In this document: in pieces, positions 41,837 through 50,748 of the stretch
How positions within the stretch are numbered: position 1 is the first letter of the stretch
Layout: the number at the start of each line of letters is the position of its first letter
NCBI GenBank assembly: GCA_024401855.1
Contig: JAKSKH010000005.1
Location: forward strand, 23,581-87,580
DNA from: Bacteroidales bacterium
Lineage (GTDB): Bacteria > Bacteroidota > Bacteroidia > Bacteroidales > UBA932
Direction of reading: 5' to 3'
Length of the DNA: 64,000 bases
Program-made: the position numbers and the translations under genes
The notes under the pieces: model-generated
Seen by the model: only the letters and a program-made list of their open reading frames with translations
Told to the model about the DNA's origin: nothing
The model's database searches: none

Positions 41837-43081
41837 ATGGAAGATTCAATATTTGAAATAGCACCCAGCGATTGGGTCACATCCGACGAGATAATCAAGG
41901 TCGTAGGAGTCGGCGGCGGAGGCTGCAATGCTGTAAACAACATGTATAAGCAAAGCATCATAGGTTGCAGTTTTGTTGTCTGCAATACTGATTCAATGGC
42001 TCTCAGGAACAGCGACGTTCCAGTGAAGATACAAATGGGAGCAGGACTGGGAGCAGGCACGGACCCCATAAAAGGAAGGAATGCAGCCCTCTCGGCACAG
42101 GATGAGATAGAGAGGCGTATTCTCGACCAGAACACAAAAATGCTGTTCATCACCGCCGGTATGGGAGGAGGAACCGGTACCGGTGCGGCTCCCGTGATTG
42201 CCAAGATGGCCAAGGACAAAGGCATCCTCACCGTGGCTGTTGTTACACTCCCCTTCCGCAACGAAGGGAACAAGGCCCTGTCAAGAGCAATCGACGGAAT
42301 CCACGAACTGGAAAAGAACGTTGACTCCCTGCTTATAATCAACAACGAGAAACTGTATGAATATTTCGGGGACCAGTTGATTCACAATGCTTTTCCGAAA
42401 GCTGACGAAGTTCTCTCAACCGCCGTGCGCGGAATTATCGAAATCATCAAGAAACCCGGTTACATCAACGTTGACTTCGAAGACGTCAAGACCATGATGA
42501 AAGACAGCGGTATGGCGCTTATGGGTTATGGCAGCGGCAGCGGCCCCAACAGGCTGGACGATGCAGTCAGAGAGGCGTTCAAATCTCCCCTCCTGAATGA
42601 TTTCGACCTCAAAAGTGCAAAGAACGTACTTGTGAACATTACCAGCGGGAAGAACGACCAGGGCCTGACGATGGATGACATGAACGCCATCAACGCCAAG
42701 ATAGAGGAATATACAGGCGGTGCCAACAACTTCAAGCGGGGAATGATCTGGGACGAGAATCCCGATGCCGGAGACACCATTCACATCACATCCATAGTAA
42801 CGGGGCTCAAGTTCCGTGACGTACTCGGTCCTGTCACAGAGATGGGAGACTACATCATGATAACGAGGAACTTCGTCTATGACAAGGATGAAGTGGCTGC
42901 AAAGGAAGGCATCTCGCTGTTTGAAGCGCCCATTTCACAGCACATTGGTTTCAATACCAAAGAGAACATGTGCAACTTCAAGTTCGACCCCGACAGCAGG
43001 CCCATTCTCCTCAGAGCATCGGGAGAGGCTATGTCTGAACTGGAGAACACACCGGCAATCAGAAGAATACAGAAAATATGA
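41837..43081 (+). CDS. ftsZ: Division GTPase FtsZ
   Basis: 414 residues. The tubulin-like GTPase forms the Z ring. Motifs: VVGVGGGGCNAVNNM near residue 22, the tubulin signature GMGGGTGTGAAP near 110, NNEKLYEYFG, and the T7 loop INVDFEDVKTMM near 212. After the core (about residue 335) comes a short linker and the C-terminal peptide ending in AIRRIQKI for FtsA binding. The linker of about 65 residues is short. The start is placed right after ftsA; its stop overlaps the gltX start by 4 bp. Confidence 0.97.
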   Translation: MEDSIFEIAPSDWVTSDEIIKVVGVGGGGCNAVNNMYKQSIIGCSFVVCNTDSMALRNSDVPVKIQMGAGLGAGTDPIKGRNAALSAQDEIERRILDQNTKMLFITAGMGGGTGTGAAPVIAKMAKDKGILTVAVVTLPFRNEGNKALSRAIDGIHELEKNVDSLLIINNEKLYEYFGDQLIHNAFPKADEVLSTAVRGIIEIIKKPGYINVDFEDVKTMMKDSGMALMGYGSGSGPNRLDDAVREAFKSPLLNDFDLKSAKNVLVNITSGKNDQGLTMDDMNAINAKIEEYTGGANNFKRGMIWDENPDAGDTIHITSIVTGLKFRDVLGPVTEMGDYIMITRNFVYDKDEVAAKEGISLFEAPISQHIGFNTKENMCNFKFDPDSRPILLRASGEAMSELENTPAIRRIQKI

Positions 43082-44601
43082 AAAAGACCAGAGTCAGGTT
43101 CGCACCTTCACCTACCGGCCCTCTGCACATGGGAGGAGTCAGGACTGCATTGTACAACTACCTCTATGCAAAGCAGAACGGAGGTGACTTCATCATAAGG
43201 ATAGAAGACACGGATTCGCACAGGTTCGTTCCCGGTGCGGAACAGTACATAATAGAATCTCTTCTCTGGTGCGGAATCAAACCGGACGAAGGCGTGGATG
43301 AGAACGGGAAAGTTGTGGAAACGGCTTCTCCGAAACACCCGCATGCTCCATACCGTCAGAGCCAGAGAAAAGGCATTTACCGCAAGTACGCCGAGGAGCT
43401 TGTGGCCAAGGGCTGCGCATACTACGCATTCGACACCTCCGAGGAACTGGAAAGGGCACGCTCCGAAGCGGAAGCAAAGGGAGAGACCTTTATTTACAAC
43501 TGGTCTTCACGCCGGAAACTCCGCAACTCACTCACCCTCCCGCAAGAGGAGGTGGAAAAGCTTCTTGCCGGACGCACAGACTGGACAGTACGCTTCAAGA
43601 TGCCTGAAGATACGGTTGTATCAATGGATGACATGATCCGCGGGCACATCGAAGTCAACAGTTCAACACTTGACGACAAGGTTCTCTGGAAACGTGCGGA
43701 CGAACTTCCGACATATCACCTCGCCAACATCGTGGATGACCATCTGATGGAAATCACAGAAGTGATAAGGGGCGAGGAGTGGCTTCCGTCGCTCCCCCTC
43801 CATTACCTGCTGTACCAGGCATTCGGTTGGGAAAGGCCACGTTTCGCCCATCTTTCCCTGCTTCTGAAACCGGTAGGCAACGGCAAGCTGAGCAAACGTG
43901 ACGGTGACAAGATGGGATTCCCCGTATTCCCCCTCCAATGGACAAATGCAGAAGGAGAAACATCCCACGGATACCGCGAGGACGGATACTTCCCGGATGC
44001 GTTCATCAATATGCTGGCCATGCTGGGATGGAATCCCGGAACTGAACAGGAAATATTCACAATGAATGAACTCGTTGACGCTTTCTCCATGGACAAGGTG
44101 CAGAAGGCCGGAGCCAAGTTCAATCCGGAAAAGGCCAAGTGGTACAACAAGGAATACCTCAGGAAGAAATCCGACAGGGAACTTGCAGAACTTTTCATAC
44201 CGATATTGAAAGACAACGGAATAGATACGGACAAGGAAGGAATCGGACATATTACTGACGTTGTCGCTCTTATCAAGGAGAGAGCCACCTTCGTAGGCGA
44301 TTTCTGGAATATCTCAAAGTCCATCTTCACAGCGCCTGATGAATATGTTCAGAAAGACGTCGACAAGTTCTGGAAGGAAGAGAACTGGAAACCTGCATAT
44401 GAAGCGGCAAAAGCCTGCAGTACAGGCGAAGAACTTGAGGAATACATACGTTCCCGCGAGCTGCCGATGGGAAAGGTGATGAACTGTACCCGCCTCGTCC
44501 TTACGGGAGCTGCCAGCGGACTTGGAATTTCAGACATAATGAGACTCATCGGACACGAAGAGGTGCTCCGTCGCTGGGAGAACGCAGTCAACAAACTCTG
44601 A
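43078..44601 (+). CDS. gltX: Glutamyl-tRNA synthetase
   Basis: 507 residues. Class I synthetase that charges tRNA-Glu. The HIGH-type motif is in FAPSPTGPLHMGGVRTALYN (residues 6-25), and the KMSKS-type motif is GKLSKRDGDK near residue 265; RIEDTDSHRFV is family-typical. The C-terminal all-helical anticodon-binding domain follows. It overlaps ftsZ by 4 bp and so probably shares the dcw transcript. Confidence 0.96.
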   Translation: MKKTRVRFAPSPTGPLHMGGVRTALYNYLYAKQNGGDFIIRIEDTDSHRFVPGAEQYIIESLLWCGIKPDEGVDENGKVVETASPKHPHAPYRQSQRKGIYRKYAEELVAKGCAYYAFDTSEELERARSEAEAKGETFIYNWSSRRKLRNSLTLPQEEVEKLLAGRTDWTVRFKMPEDTVVSMDDMIRGHIEVNSSTLDDKVLWKRADELPTYHLANIVDDHLMEITEVIRGEEWLPSLPLHYLLYQAFGWERPRFAHLSLLLKPVGNGKLSKRDGDKMGFPVFPLQWTNAEGETSHGYREDGYFPDAFINMLAMLGWNPGTEQEIFTMNELVDAFSMDKVQKAGAKFNPEKAKWYNKEYLRKKSDRELAELFIPILKDNGIDTDKEGIGHITDVVALIKERATFVGDFWNISKSIFTAPDEYVQKDVDKFWKEENWKPAYEAAKACSTGEELEEYIRSRELPMGKVMNCTRLVLTGAASGLGISDIMRLIGHEEVLRRWENAVNKL

Positions 44602-44607
44602 AAGGAT

Positions 44608-45036
44608 ATGAAAATAGGAATTTGCAGCGATCACGCCGGTTTTGAGTACAAGACCAGGCTTATAAGCTATCTTCTCGGAAAAGGTTACGAAGTGGTGAAC
44701 TTCGGCACCGACAGCACCGACAGCTGCGACTATCCCGACTACGCACATCCTCTCGCCGAGGCGGTCGAAAAAGGGGAATGCAATCTTGGAATAGCCCTTT
44801 GCGGCACCGGAAACGGAATGTCCATGACACTCAACCATCACAGGGGAATTCGTGCCGGACTGGCCTGGAACACCGCTGTGGGCAAACTGGTGAAGGAGCA
44901 CAATAATGCCAACATTCTGGTAATGCCTGCACGATTCATTTCCTACAATATGGCCACGGCTATCGTGCGTGCATGGATTGGAACCGAATTCGCGGGAGGA
45001 CGTCATCAACGCCGCATAGACAAAATTCAGCCTTGA
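44608..45036 (+). CDS. rpiB: Ribose-5-phosphate isomerase B
   Basis: 142 residues. RpiB interconverts ribose 5-phosphate and ribulose 5-phosphate (some members act on allose or galactose phosphates). Family marks: GICSDHAGFEYK, NFGTDSTDSCDYPDYA, and the active-site cysteine segment ALCGTGNGMSMT near residue 70, followed by NNANILVMPARFI. AAAGGAT just before the ATG is a fair ribosome-binding site. The stop overlaps the truB TTG start. Confidence 0.93.
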   Translation: MKIGICSDHAGFEYKTRLISYLLGKGYEVVNFGTDSTDSCDYPDYAHPLAEAVEKGECNLGIALCGTGNGMSMTLNHHRGIRAGLAWNTAVGKLVKEHNNANILVMPARFISYNMATAIVRAWIGTEFAGGRHQRRIDKIQP

Positions 45037-45830
45037 CTTTTACAAAAAACATAGAGGATTATCCCGATGGGATCATCCTGCCGATAGACAAGCCTTACCG
45101 CTGGACATCGGCAGATGTAATCCGCAAGGTGAAGTACGCGGCCATACGTCATTTCGGGAAGAAAAACCTGAAGGTGGGACATGCCGGGACACTGGACCCG
45201 CTTGCCACTGGAATACTGCTCGTATGCATAGGGCCGGCGACCAGAAAAGCGGAAGAACTGCAGAAATCCCGCAAGGAATATGTAGCGGGTATCACCTTCG
45301 GAGCAACCACCCCTTCATATGACCTTGAGAAAGAGATAGACAGGGACTACCCATTGGACGGAGTCTCAAGGGAGACAATCTTGAAAGCGCTGCCGGATTT
45401 CATTGGAGAGCAGGACCAGGTGGCCCCCCTCTTCAGCGCAAAATCCGTTGATGGAGTGCGGGCCTATGAAACCGCACGGAAACTTTTCAGGCAAGGTTTG
45501 AGCGTGGAAGATTCATCTATGCTTCAGACGAACAGGGTGAACATATACGGGATGGAGCTTCTGTCACTGGAGGAAGGGGCGCCCCAACCGATCACCGATG
45601 ACGGCAGAGGAAGGATAAGAGTGGCTGACATTTCAGGGCACGGGCTGCGCACGGCACACATAAAAGTGTCCTGCAGCAAAGGTACATACATAAGATCGCT
45701 GGCCAGAGATCTGGGAGAGGCCCTCGGCAGCGGTGCGTTCCTCAGTTCTCTGCGCAGGACAGCCAACGGTGGTTTCACCATCAATGAAGCCGTATCACTT
45801 GACGATGTAATGGAAGCATTAATAGAATAA
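45033..45830 (+). CDS. truB: tRNA pseudouridine-55 synthase
   Basis: 265 residues from TTG at 45033. TruB makes pseudouridine 55 in the tRNA T loop. Catalytic region: KVGHAGTLDPLATGILLVC with the nucleophile aspartate at about residue 50; also EYVAGITFGATTPSYD and KVSCSKGTYIRSLARDLGEAL. An ATG at 44973 in frame lies inside rpiB and would add 20 residues unlike the family; the TTG overlaps the rpiB TGA (TTGA), puts the protein at normal length and suggests coupling, so I chose it. It precedes the EamA gene by 3 bp. Confidence 0.92.
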   Translation: MTFTKNIEDYPDGIILPIDKPYRWTSADVIRKVKYAAIRHFGKKNLKVGHAGTLDPLATGILLVCIGPATRKAEELQKSRKEYVAGITFGATTPSYDLEKEIDRDYPLDGVSRETILKALPDFIGEQDQVAPLFSAKSVDGVRAYETARKLFRQGLSVEDSSMLQTNRVNIYGMELLSLEEGAPQPITDDGRGRIRVADISGHGLRTAHIKVSCSKGTYIRSLARDLGEALGSGAFLSSLRRTANGGFTINEAVSLDDVMEALIE

Positions 45831-45833
45831 AAC

Positions 45834-46763
45834 ATGTTATTTCTGCTTGGAGCCATATTGTTCAGCTCCCTTTTTTCCATAATATTCAAATTATGTCAGA
45901 AATGGGGAATTAGCTGCCCCCAGGTCATCTTTTTCAACTATGTAACGGCCATACTCATATCGTGGGTCCCCGTTGGAATCAATCTGTTGAACGGAAGTTC
46001 GACATTCACTGATTATGCCCTGGAAGGACAAAGCATCACATTCGCCGTGATTCAGGGTTTGCTGTTTGTTCTGGGATTCTCCATAATGGACCGCAGTGTC
46101 TGGAGATCCGGTGTGGCCCTTACCACCGTAGCCGCAAGGGCCTCTCTCATCCTGCCGGTTCTTCTGGGCTGGATGGTTCTTTCCCAACCCGCCCCCAAGT
46201 GGCTGCCTGTGGGAATTGTCATAATCTCCATGGCTCTGATTCTTCTGCCCAACGAAAACCAGAAGCACATAGGGGTCAAAATGTCAAACAAGACAGACGA
46301 GCAAAGACGCAAGCTTGCAATTCTGGATCTCGCATGTGTCTTCCTATGTTACGGAGTATCCGACTTTTTCCTGAAACTGTCTCAGGACTCAGTGGAACGC
46401 AATCTTGCGGCAGGAAGTTCTTCCGAGACGCAGCTAAATGCTTTGATGGGTTTCATTTTCCTGTCGGCAGGAGCGCTGTCACTGATTTCATGTATCGTAA
46501 GAGGCAACTTCAAGGGCAGACCGGTCACGATACGCACCATTGCGGGCGGCGCAGTTCTGGGCATAGGGAACACGCTCTGCACATCCTGTTGTCTGAGAGC
46601 CCTCGAGAGACTCTCGACGGATGTCTTTTATCCCCTTTACAACATAGGGATAGTCATACTGGCCACTGTTGCCGGAGTAATTGTTTTCAAGGAAAAAATC
46701 AAATGGTTGCAATATGCCGGCATTGTTCTGGCTATTTTTGCCATTTTCCTATTTTTCAAGTAA
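45834..46763 (+). CDS. EamA/DMT-superfamily transporter
   Basis: 309 residues with ten predicted membrane helices in two EamA halves (about 1-150 and 165-309). Conserved-looking bits include the N-terminal AILFSSLFSIIFKLCQK, GLLFVLGFSIMDRSV, and the closing VIVFKEKIKWLQYAGIVLAI found in drug/metabolite transporters. The substrate is unknown. It is the last gene of the run from mraZ, and its stop codon forms part of the promoter for kduD, so it might export or import a sugar acid, though its own transcription seems to come from upstream. Confidence 0.85.
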   Translation: MLFLLGAILFSSLFSIIFKLCQKWGISCPQVIFFNYVTAILISWVPVGINLLNGSSTFTDYALEGQSITFAVIQGLLFVLGFSIMDRSVWRSGVALTTVAARASLILPVLLGWMVLSQPAPKWLPVGIVIISMALILLPNENQKHIGVKMSNKTDEQRRKLAILDLACVFLCYGVSDFFLKLSQDSVERNLAAGSSSETQLNALMGFIFLSAGALSLISCIVRGNFKGRPVTIRTIAGGAVLGIGNTLCTSCCLRALERLSTDVFYPLYNIGIVILATVAGVIVFKEKIKWLQYAGIVLAIFAIFLFFK

Positions 46764-46768
46764 ATTTG
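46737..46768 (+). promoter_or_regulatory. Full consensus promoter for kduD-kduI-DUF4861
   Basis: TTTG (46737-46740), exactly 20 nt, TAAATTTG (46761-46768). Both boxes match the Bacteroidota consensus perfectly; the EamA stop codon TAA (46761-46763) is the start of the -7 box. Predicted start near 46775, about 9 nt before the kduD ATG. It separates uronate catabolism from the cell-division run. Confidence 0.8.
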
Positions 46769-46783
46769 AGAAAAACATAAGAA

Positions 46784-47587
46784 ATGATACAGAACATATT
46801 CTCACTTGAAGGAAAAGTCGCATTGGTTACGGGAGCATGTTATGGAATCGGTTATGCCATAGCCAAAGCCTTTGCGCAGGCGGGAGCGGAAGCGATAATA
46901 TTCAATGCGCGCACCCAGGCCAATATAGACAAGGCTCTTGAATCATACGCCAGGGACGGCATCCGCGCATACGGATACATCTGCGACGTGACAGACGAAC
47001 AGTCCGTCAACAGGATGGTTGCGGATGCAACAGAGAAATTCGGTCATATAGACATCCTGGTCAACAATGCCGGAATCATCAAGCGCATTCCTATGCACGA
47101 GATGGCAAGGGAGGAATTCCAGCAGGTCATAGACATCGATCTCGTAGGCCCCTTCATCTGCTCCAAGGCCGTTCTTCCCCAGATGATGGAACGCCGTGAA
47201 GGCAAAATCATAAACATCTGTTCGATGATGAGCGAACTGGGACGTGAAACGGTATCGGCATACGCCGCGGCAAAGGGAGGACTCAAGATGCTCACCCGCA
47301 ATATCTGCTCCGAGTACGGAGAGTACAACATCCAATGCAATGCCATAGGCCCAGGTTACATAGCCACACCGCAAACCGCACCCCTTCGCGAAAGACAGGC
47401 CGACGGAAGCAGGCACCCCTTTGACTCCTTCATCTGCGCCAAGACTCCTGCGGGAAGATGGCTCGATCCCGACGAACTCGCCGGCCCCGCTGTATTCCTG
47501 GCATCCCACGCATCCGATGCCGTCAACGGGCACATTCTCTATGTGGATGGAGGAATACTCGCATATATCGGTAAACAACCCAAATAG
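46784..47587 (+). CDS. kduD: 2-dehydro-3-deoxy-D-gluconate 5-dehydrogenase / gluconate 5-dehydrogenase type SDR
   Basis: 267 residues. Short-chain dehydrogenase with the NAD(P) loop VTGACYGIGYAIA (residues 15-27), NNAG (about 92-95), and catalytic Ser, Tyr and Lys in ICSMMSELG and SAYAAAKGGL. The C-terminal CNAIGPGYIATPQTAPLRE and DELAGPAVFLAS fit the KduD/gluconate 5-dehydrogenase subgroup. With kduI 3 bp downstream it should turn 3-deoxy-D-glycero-2,5-hexodiulosonate into 2-keto-3-deoxygluconate during breakdown of unsaturated uronates from pectin or other polyuronides. Symbol given by context. Confidence 0.88.
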   Translation: MIQNIFSLEGKVALVTGACYGIGYAIAKAFAQAGAEAIIFNARTQANIDKALESYARDGIRAYGYICDVTDEQSVNRMVADATEKFGHIDILVNNAGIIKRIPMHEMAREEFQQVIDIDLVGPFICSKAVLPQMMERREGKIINICSMMSELGRETVSAYAAAKGGLKMLTRNICSEYGEYNIQCNAIGPGYIATPQTAPLRERQADGSRHPFDSFICAKTPAGRWLDPDELAGPAVFLASHASDAVNGHILYVDGGILAYIGKQPK

Positions 47588-47590
47588 AAT

Positions 47591-48436
47591 ATGACAAAGA
47601 TCAACTGCACAGTGCGTCAGGCCTCAAGCAACGTGGACGCAAAACATTACGATACCGAACGTATACGTCAGGAATACCTGGTGGAGAAAGTGATGGCTCC
47701 GGACGAAATAAATATGGTATATTCGATGTTCGACAGGATTATTGCCGGCGGTGCCGTACCGGTAAATGAAGAACTGGTGCTCGAAGCCCCGGAAATACTG
47801 CGCGCGGAATATTTCACCCAGCGCAGGGAACTCGGGATATTCAACGTAGGCGGTTCCGGAAGCGTTCTCGTAGGGGAAGAGGAATTCCACCTCGAATACA
47901 AGGAAGCCATTTACATAGGACGCGGCAACCGCCACGTCAGTTTCAAAAGCGATGACCCTGCCTGCCCCGCCAGATTCTACTTCTGCTCGGCAACGGCCCA
48001 CCGCGAAACCGGAATCAGGAAAGTCAGCAGGAAGGATGCTGTAGTGATGCACTGCGGCAGTCTTGAAGAAGCCAACGAGCGTACAATCAACCGCCTTCTC
48101 GTAAAGGAAGTGGTTCCATGCTGCCAGCTGCAGATGGGCATGACTGAACTAGCCCCGGGAAGCACCTGGAACACCATGCCTGCCCACACCCACAACAGGC
48201 GTATGGAAGTTTACTTCTACTTCGAAGTACCCGAAAAAGACGCAGTATGTCACTTCATGGGCGAGCCTCAGGAGACAAGACATATCTGGATGCATAACGA
48301 ACAGGCCGTGATCTCTCCGCAGTGGAGCATACATTCAGCATGTGCAACCCGCAACTACACCTTCATCTGGGGAATGTGCGGTGAAAACGACGACTACAAC
48401 GACATGGACTGGTGCGAAACGAAAGATCTCCGCTAA
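47591..48436 (+). CDS. kduI: 5-dehydro-4-deoxy-D-glucuronate isomerase
   Basis: 281 residues, normal length. KduI isomerises 5-keto-4-deoxyuronate, the open form of the unsaturated uronate released by polysaccharide lyases, to 3-deoxy-D-glycero-2,5-hexodiulosonate. The metal-binding cupin segment PAHTHNRRMEVYFYFEVP (about 196-213, His, His, Glu) and the later SPQWSIHSACATRNYTFIWGM are diagnostic. It sits between kduD (3-bp gap) and the DUF4861 gene (1-bp overlap, TAATG). Confidence 0.95.
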   Translation: MTKINCTVRQASSNVDAKHYDTERIRQEYLVEKVMAPDEINMVYSMFDRIIAGGAVPVNEELVLEAPEILRAEYFTQRRELGIFNVGGSGSVLVGEEEFHLEYKEAIYIGRGNRHVSFKSDDPACPARFYFCSATAHRETGIRKVSRKDAVVMHCGSLEEANERTINRLLVKEVVPCCQLQMGMTELAPGSTWNTMPAHTHNRRMEVYFYFEVPEKDAVCHFMGEPQETRHIWMHNEQAVISPQWSIHSACATRNYTFIWGMCGENDDYNDMDWCETKDLR

Positions 48437-49329
48437 TGAGAAGGACAGTTCCATTTCTTGCGGCCATTGTTCTGATGGCATCGTGTGCAGGCGCCCCCGA
48501 ACAGGAGGCCAAGGTAATGGCAAGGTTCGTTCCCGAACGTTTCGACGACTTCATTTTTGAGAACAACCTCATAGCCGGCAGGATTTACGGCGAAGCTCTG
48601 GAAAGCTGCGGTGAGGGGCAGCTCACCTCGCCGGGAGTCGATGTATGGGTCAAGACACCCGGAGCTCTGGTGGCAAATCAGAGATATAAGGATGAACTTG
48701 AGAACGGAAAAACCTACCACAAGGACTGGGGGAACGGAAAAGACTGTTACAAAGTAGGCAGGACCCTTGGGGCAGGCGCATCTGCGACGATTATCGGGAA
48801 CCGCCTCATATACCCCGCCACCAATTACAGAAGTTGGAAGATAATTGAGGAAGGTCCGGAAAAGATTGTATTCTCCCTGAGTTACCCCGAATGGGAAGCG
48901 GGAGGAGAGAAGATATCCCTCGTAAAGAAAATCACGGTCAGCGCAGACACTTATTTCACCAAGGTAGAAGACATCTATACCTTCAGCGGAGAATTCGGTG
49001 ACAGTCTTGAAGTCGCCGCCGGAATATTCCGCCACCCCGAGCAGGAGACCATCGAGGAAGAGCGTTTCCGTACAGGCTCATATGCAATATGGGAACATGC
49101 CTCAGACCAGAGTGTCGAGCCGGAGGACGGAATGCTTGGAATTGCCGTCATAGTCCCCGGAGCCACCGGTTCACGGTATTCCAGCGGAGATGACCACGGC
49201 CTCGTATGCCGTACCGTCAAATCCGGTGAGCCTTTCACATATTACTTCGGATCATGCTGGAGCAAAGGGAACATCAAGACCGCAGATGCCTGGTTCAAGG
49301 AACTTGACGACTTCGAAGGAAAGCTCTAA
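48436..49329 (+). CDS. DUF4861 lipoprotein
   Basis: 297 residues from ATG 48436, which overlaps the kduI TAA by 1 bp and opens a lipoprotein signal (MRRTVPFLAAIVLMASCAG, lipid cysteine near 17). An upstream ATG at 48412 would add polar residues before the signal. The body is beta-rich, with RFVPERFDDFIFENNLIAGR, YGEALESCG, DVWVKTPG and a YRSWKIIEEGPEKIVFSL segment that match DUF4861 as I know it, a family common in pectin and rhamnogalacturonan loci. No catalytic function can be assigned by eye. It is the third gene of the kdu operon, so a role in uronate-polysaccharide handling in the periplasm is likely. Confidence 0.8.
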   Translation: MRRTVPFLAAIVLMASCAGAPEQEAKVMARFVPERFDDFIFENNLIAGRIYGEALESCGEGQLTSPGVDVWVKTPGALVANQRYKDELENGKTYHKDWGNGKDCYKVGRTLGAGASATIIGNRLIYPATNYRSWKIIEEGPEKIVFSLSYPEWEAGGEKISLVKKITVSADTYFTKVEDIYTFSGEFGDSLEVAAGIFRHPEQETIEEERFRTGSYAIWEHASDQSVEPEDGMLGIAVIVPGATGSRYSSGDDHGLVCRTVKSGEPFTYYFGSCWSKGNIKTADAWFKELDDFEGKL

Positions 49330-50744
49330 AAGGAGAAATAATTCTTTGCATTAAAGTAGGAAATGTCGCGTACCATCTGACGGATTCGCGGCATTTCGCT
49401 TTCAGGAAGCCTTCCGGATTCCAGATCAGAACCTATTACGTCGCAGAGGATGCGGCGGAAGTATTCATGACGAGGATAACTGATGAAGCTGCGGGAATCC
49501 GTAAGCATCCCCACGAACCTGCTTAGAAGACCAAGGGAGCTCAGACAGTCTATCTGACGGCGCATGCCGTTTTCCTGGTCGAGAAACCACCATCCGGAGC
49601 CGAACTGCATCTTGCCCGGACAGGAACCGTCGTTGAAGTTATAGGCCATCGATACCATAACCTCATTATCCTTGGGATTCAGGCAATACAATATGGTCTT
49701 TGCCAGTCTGCCTTCCGAAGCGAGCCTTCCAAAGAATCTGTTTCCTGCTTCCGCTACAGGAAGGTCATTGATGGAATCATATCCCGTATCCGGTCCGACG
49801 AGCTTGAACATCCGGGGATCGTTGTTGCGGATAGGACCGACGTGGAACTGCTGTGCCCAGTTAGCTTCGGCATCCATAACAGCCTGATCATAAAGGAACG
49901 CACTGCAGAACTTGTCCGTCTCTTCGGGGGAAGGAACGGATCCGTTCATCACTTTTGCAAATATTCCCTCTATCTCCCTTTCCGTATAATCTGCGCAATG
50001 GAAGGTATCAAGCCCGTGGTCGGAAAGCCTGCACCCGGCCTGGGCGAAGAAATCATGCCTCCTTGAAAGAGCGTCGCACAAGTCAGCGTATGTCCTTATT
50101 TCCATTCCGGCCGCCTCTCCAAGTTTCCCGATGTACGTCCTGTATGATTCAGGATCCGTTACGGCCATGGCCTTGTCCGGACGCCAGGCGGGAAGCACCT
50201 TGGTCCCGAACGGATGCCCGGCTATCATTCTGTGCCAGCGGAGATCGTCGGCAGGGTCATCGGTGGTGCAGACAGCCTCCACATTGAACTTGCGGATGAG
50301 AGCCTGACCGCGGTATTCGTCAGTGGCAAGTTTTGCATTGCACTCTTCAAAGATTTCGCGCGCAGTGGAAGGTGAAAGGGTTTTGTCTATTCCGAAAACG
50401 CGCTTCAGTTCAAGATGGCTCCAATGATAAAGCGGGTTCCGCATCGCATAAGGCATGGTTTCAGCCCATTTCTCGAATGTCTCCCAGGCGCTTCGGGTCC
50501 CCCCGGTGATGTATTCTTCAGGAACGCCGTTGGCGCGCATCGCCCTCCATTTGTAGTGGTCTCCCGAATGCCCGTCGACAAGCCAGAGCTGGGTGATATC
50601 CCGGAACTGTACGTTCTCCGCAATCTGTTGCGGAGAAAGATGGCAATGATAGTCTATGATGGGAAGTCCCGCGGCATCGTTGTGGAAAAGATTGCGGGCG
50701 GCATCCGTGCCGAGCAGGAAATTGTTGTCGATGAAAGAAGCCAT
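49326..50744 (-). CDS. uxaC: Glucuronate/galacturonate isomerase
   Basis: 472 residues from ATG 50744, which opens the family N-terminus (MASFIDNNFLLGTDAAR); an upstream in-frame start lies inside nhaC. UxaC converts D-glucuronate to fructuronate and D-galacturonate to tagaturonate. Signature: PIIDYHCHLSPQQIAEN near residue 30, TTDDPADDLRWH near 165, and TDSRSFISYPRHEYFRRI near 415. It follows nhaC by 4 bp in one operon and ends 4 bp inside the convergent DUF4861 gene, so galacturonate use is encoded head-on to unsaturated-uronate use. Confidence 0.95.
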   Translation of the reverse strand: MASFIDNNFLLGTDAARNLFHNDAAGLPIIDYHCHLSPQQIAENVQFRDITQLWLVDGHSGDHYKWRAMRANGVPEEYITGGTRSAWETFEKWAETMPYAMRNPLYHWSHLELKRVFGIDKTLSPSTAREIFEECNAKLATDEYRGQALIRKFNVEAVCTTDDPADDLRWHRMIAGHPFGTKVLPAWRPDKAMAVTDPESYRTYIGKLGEAAGMEIRTYADLCDALSRRHDFFAQAGCRLSDHGLDTFHCADYTEREIEGIFAKVMNGSVPSPEETDKFCSAFLYDQAVMDAEANWAQQFHVGPIRNNDPRMFKLVGPDTGYDSINDLPVAEAGNRFFGRLASEGRLAKTILYCLNPKDNEVMVSMAYNFNDGSCPGKMQFGSGWWFLDQENGMRRQIDCLSSLGLLSRFVGMLTDSRSFISYPRHEYFRRILCDVIGSDLESGRLPESEMPRIRQMVRDISYFNAKNYFSF

Positions 50745-50748
50745 GATA

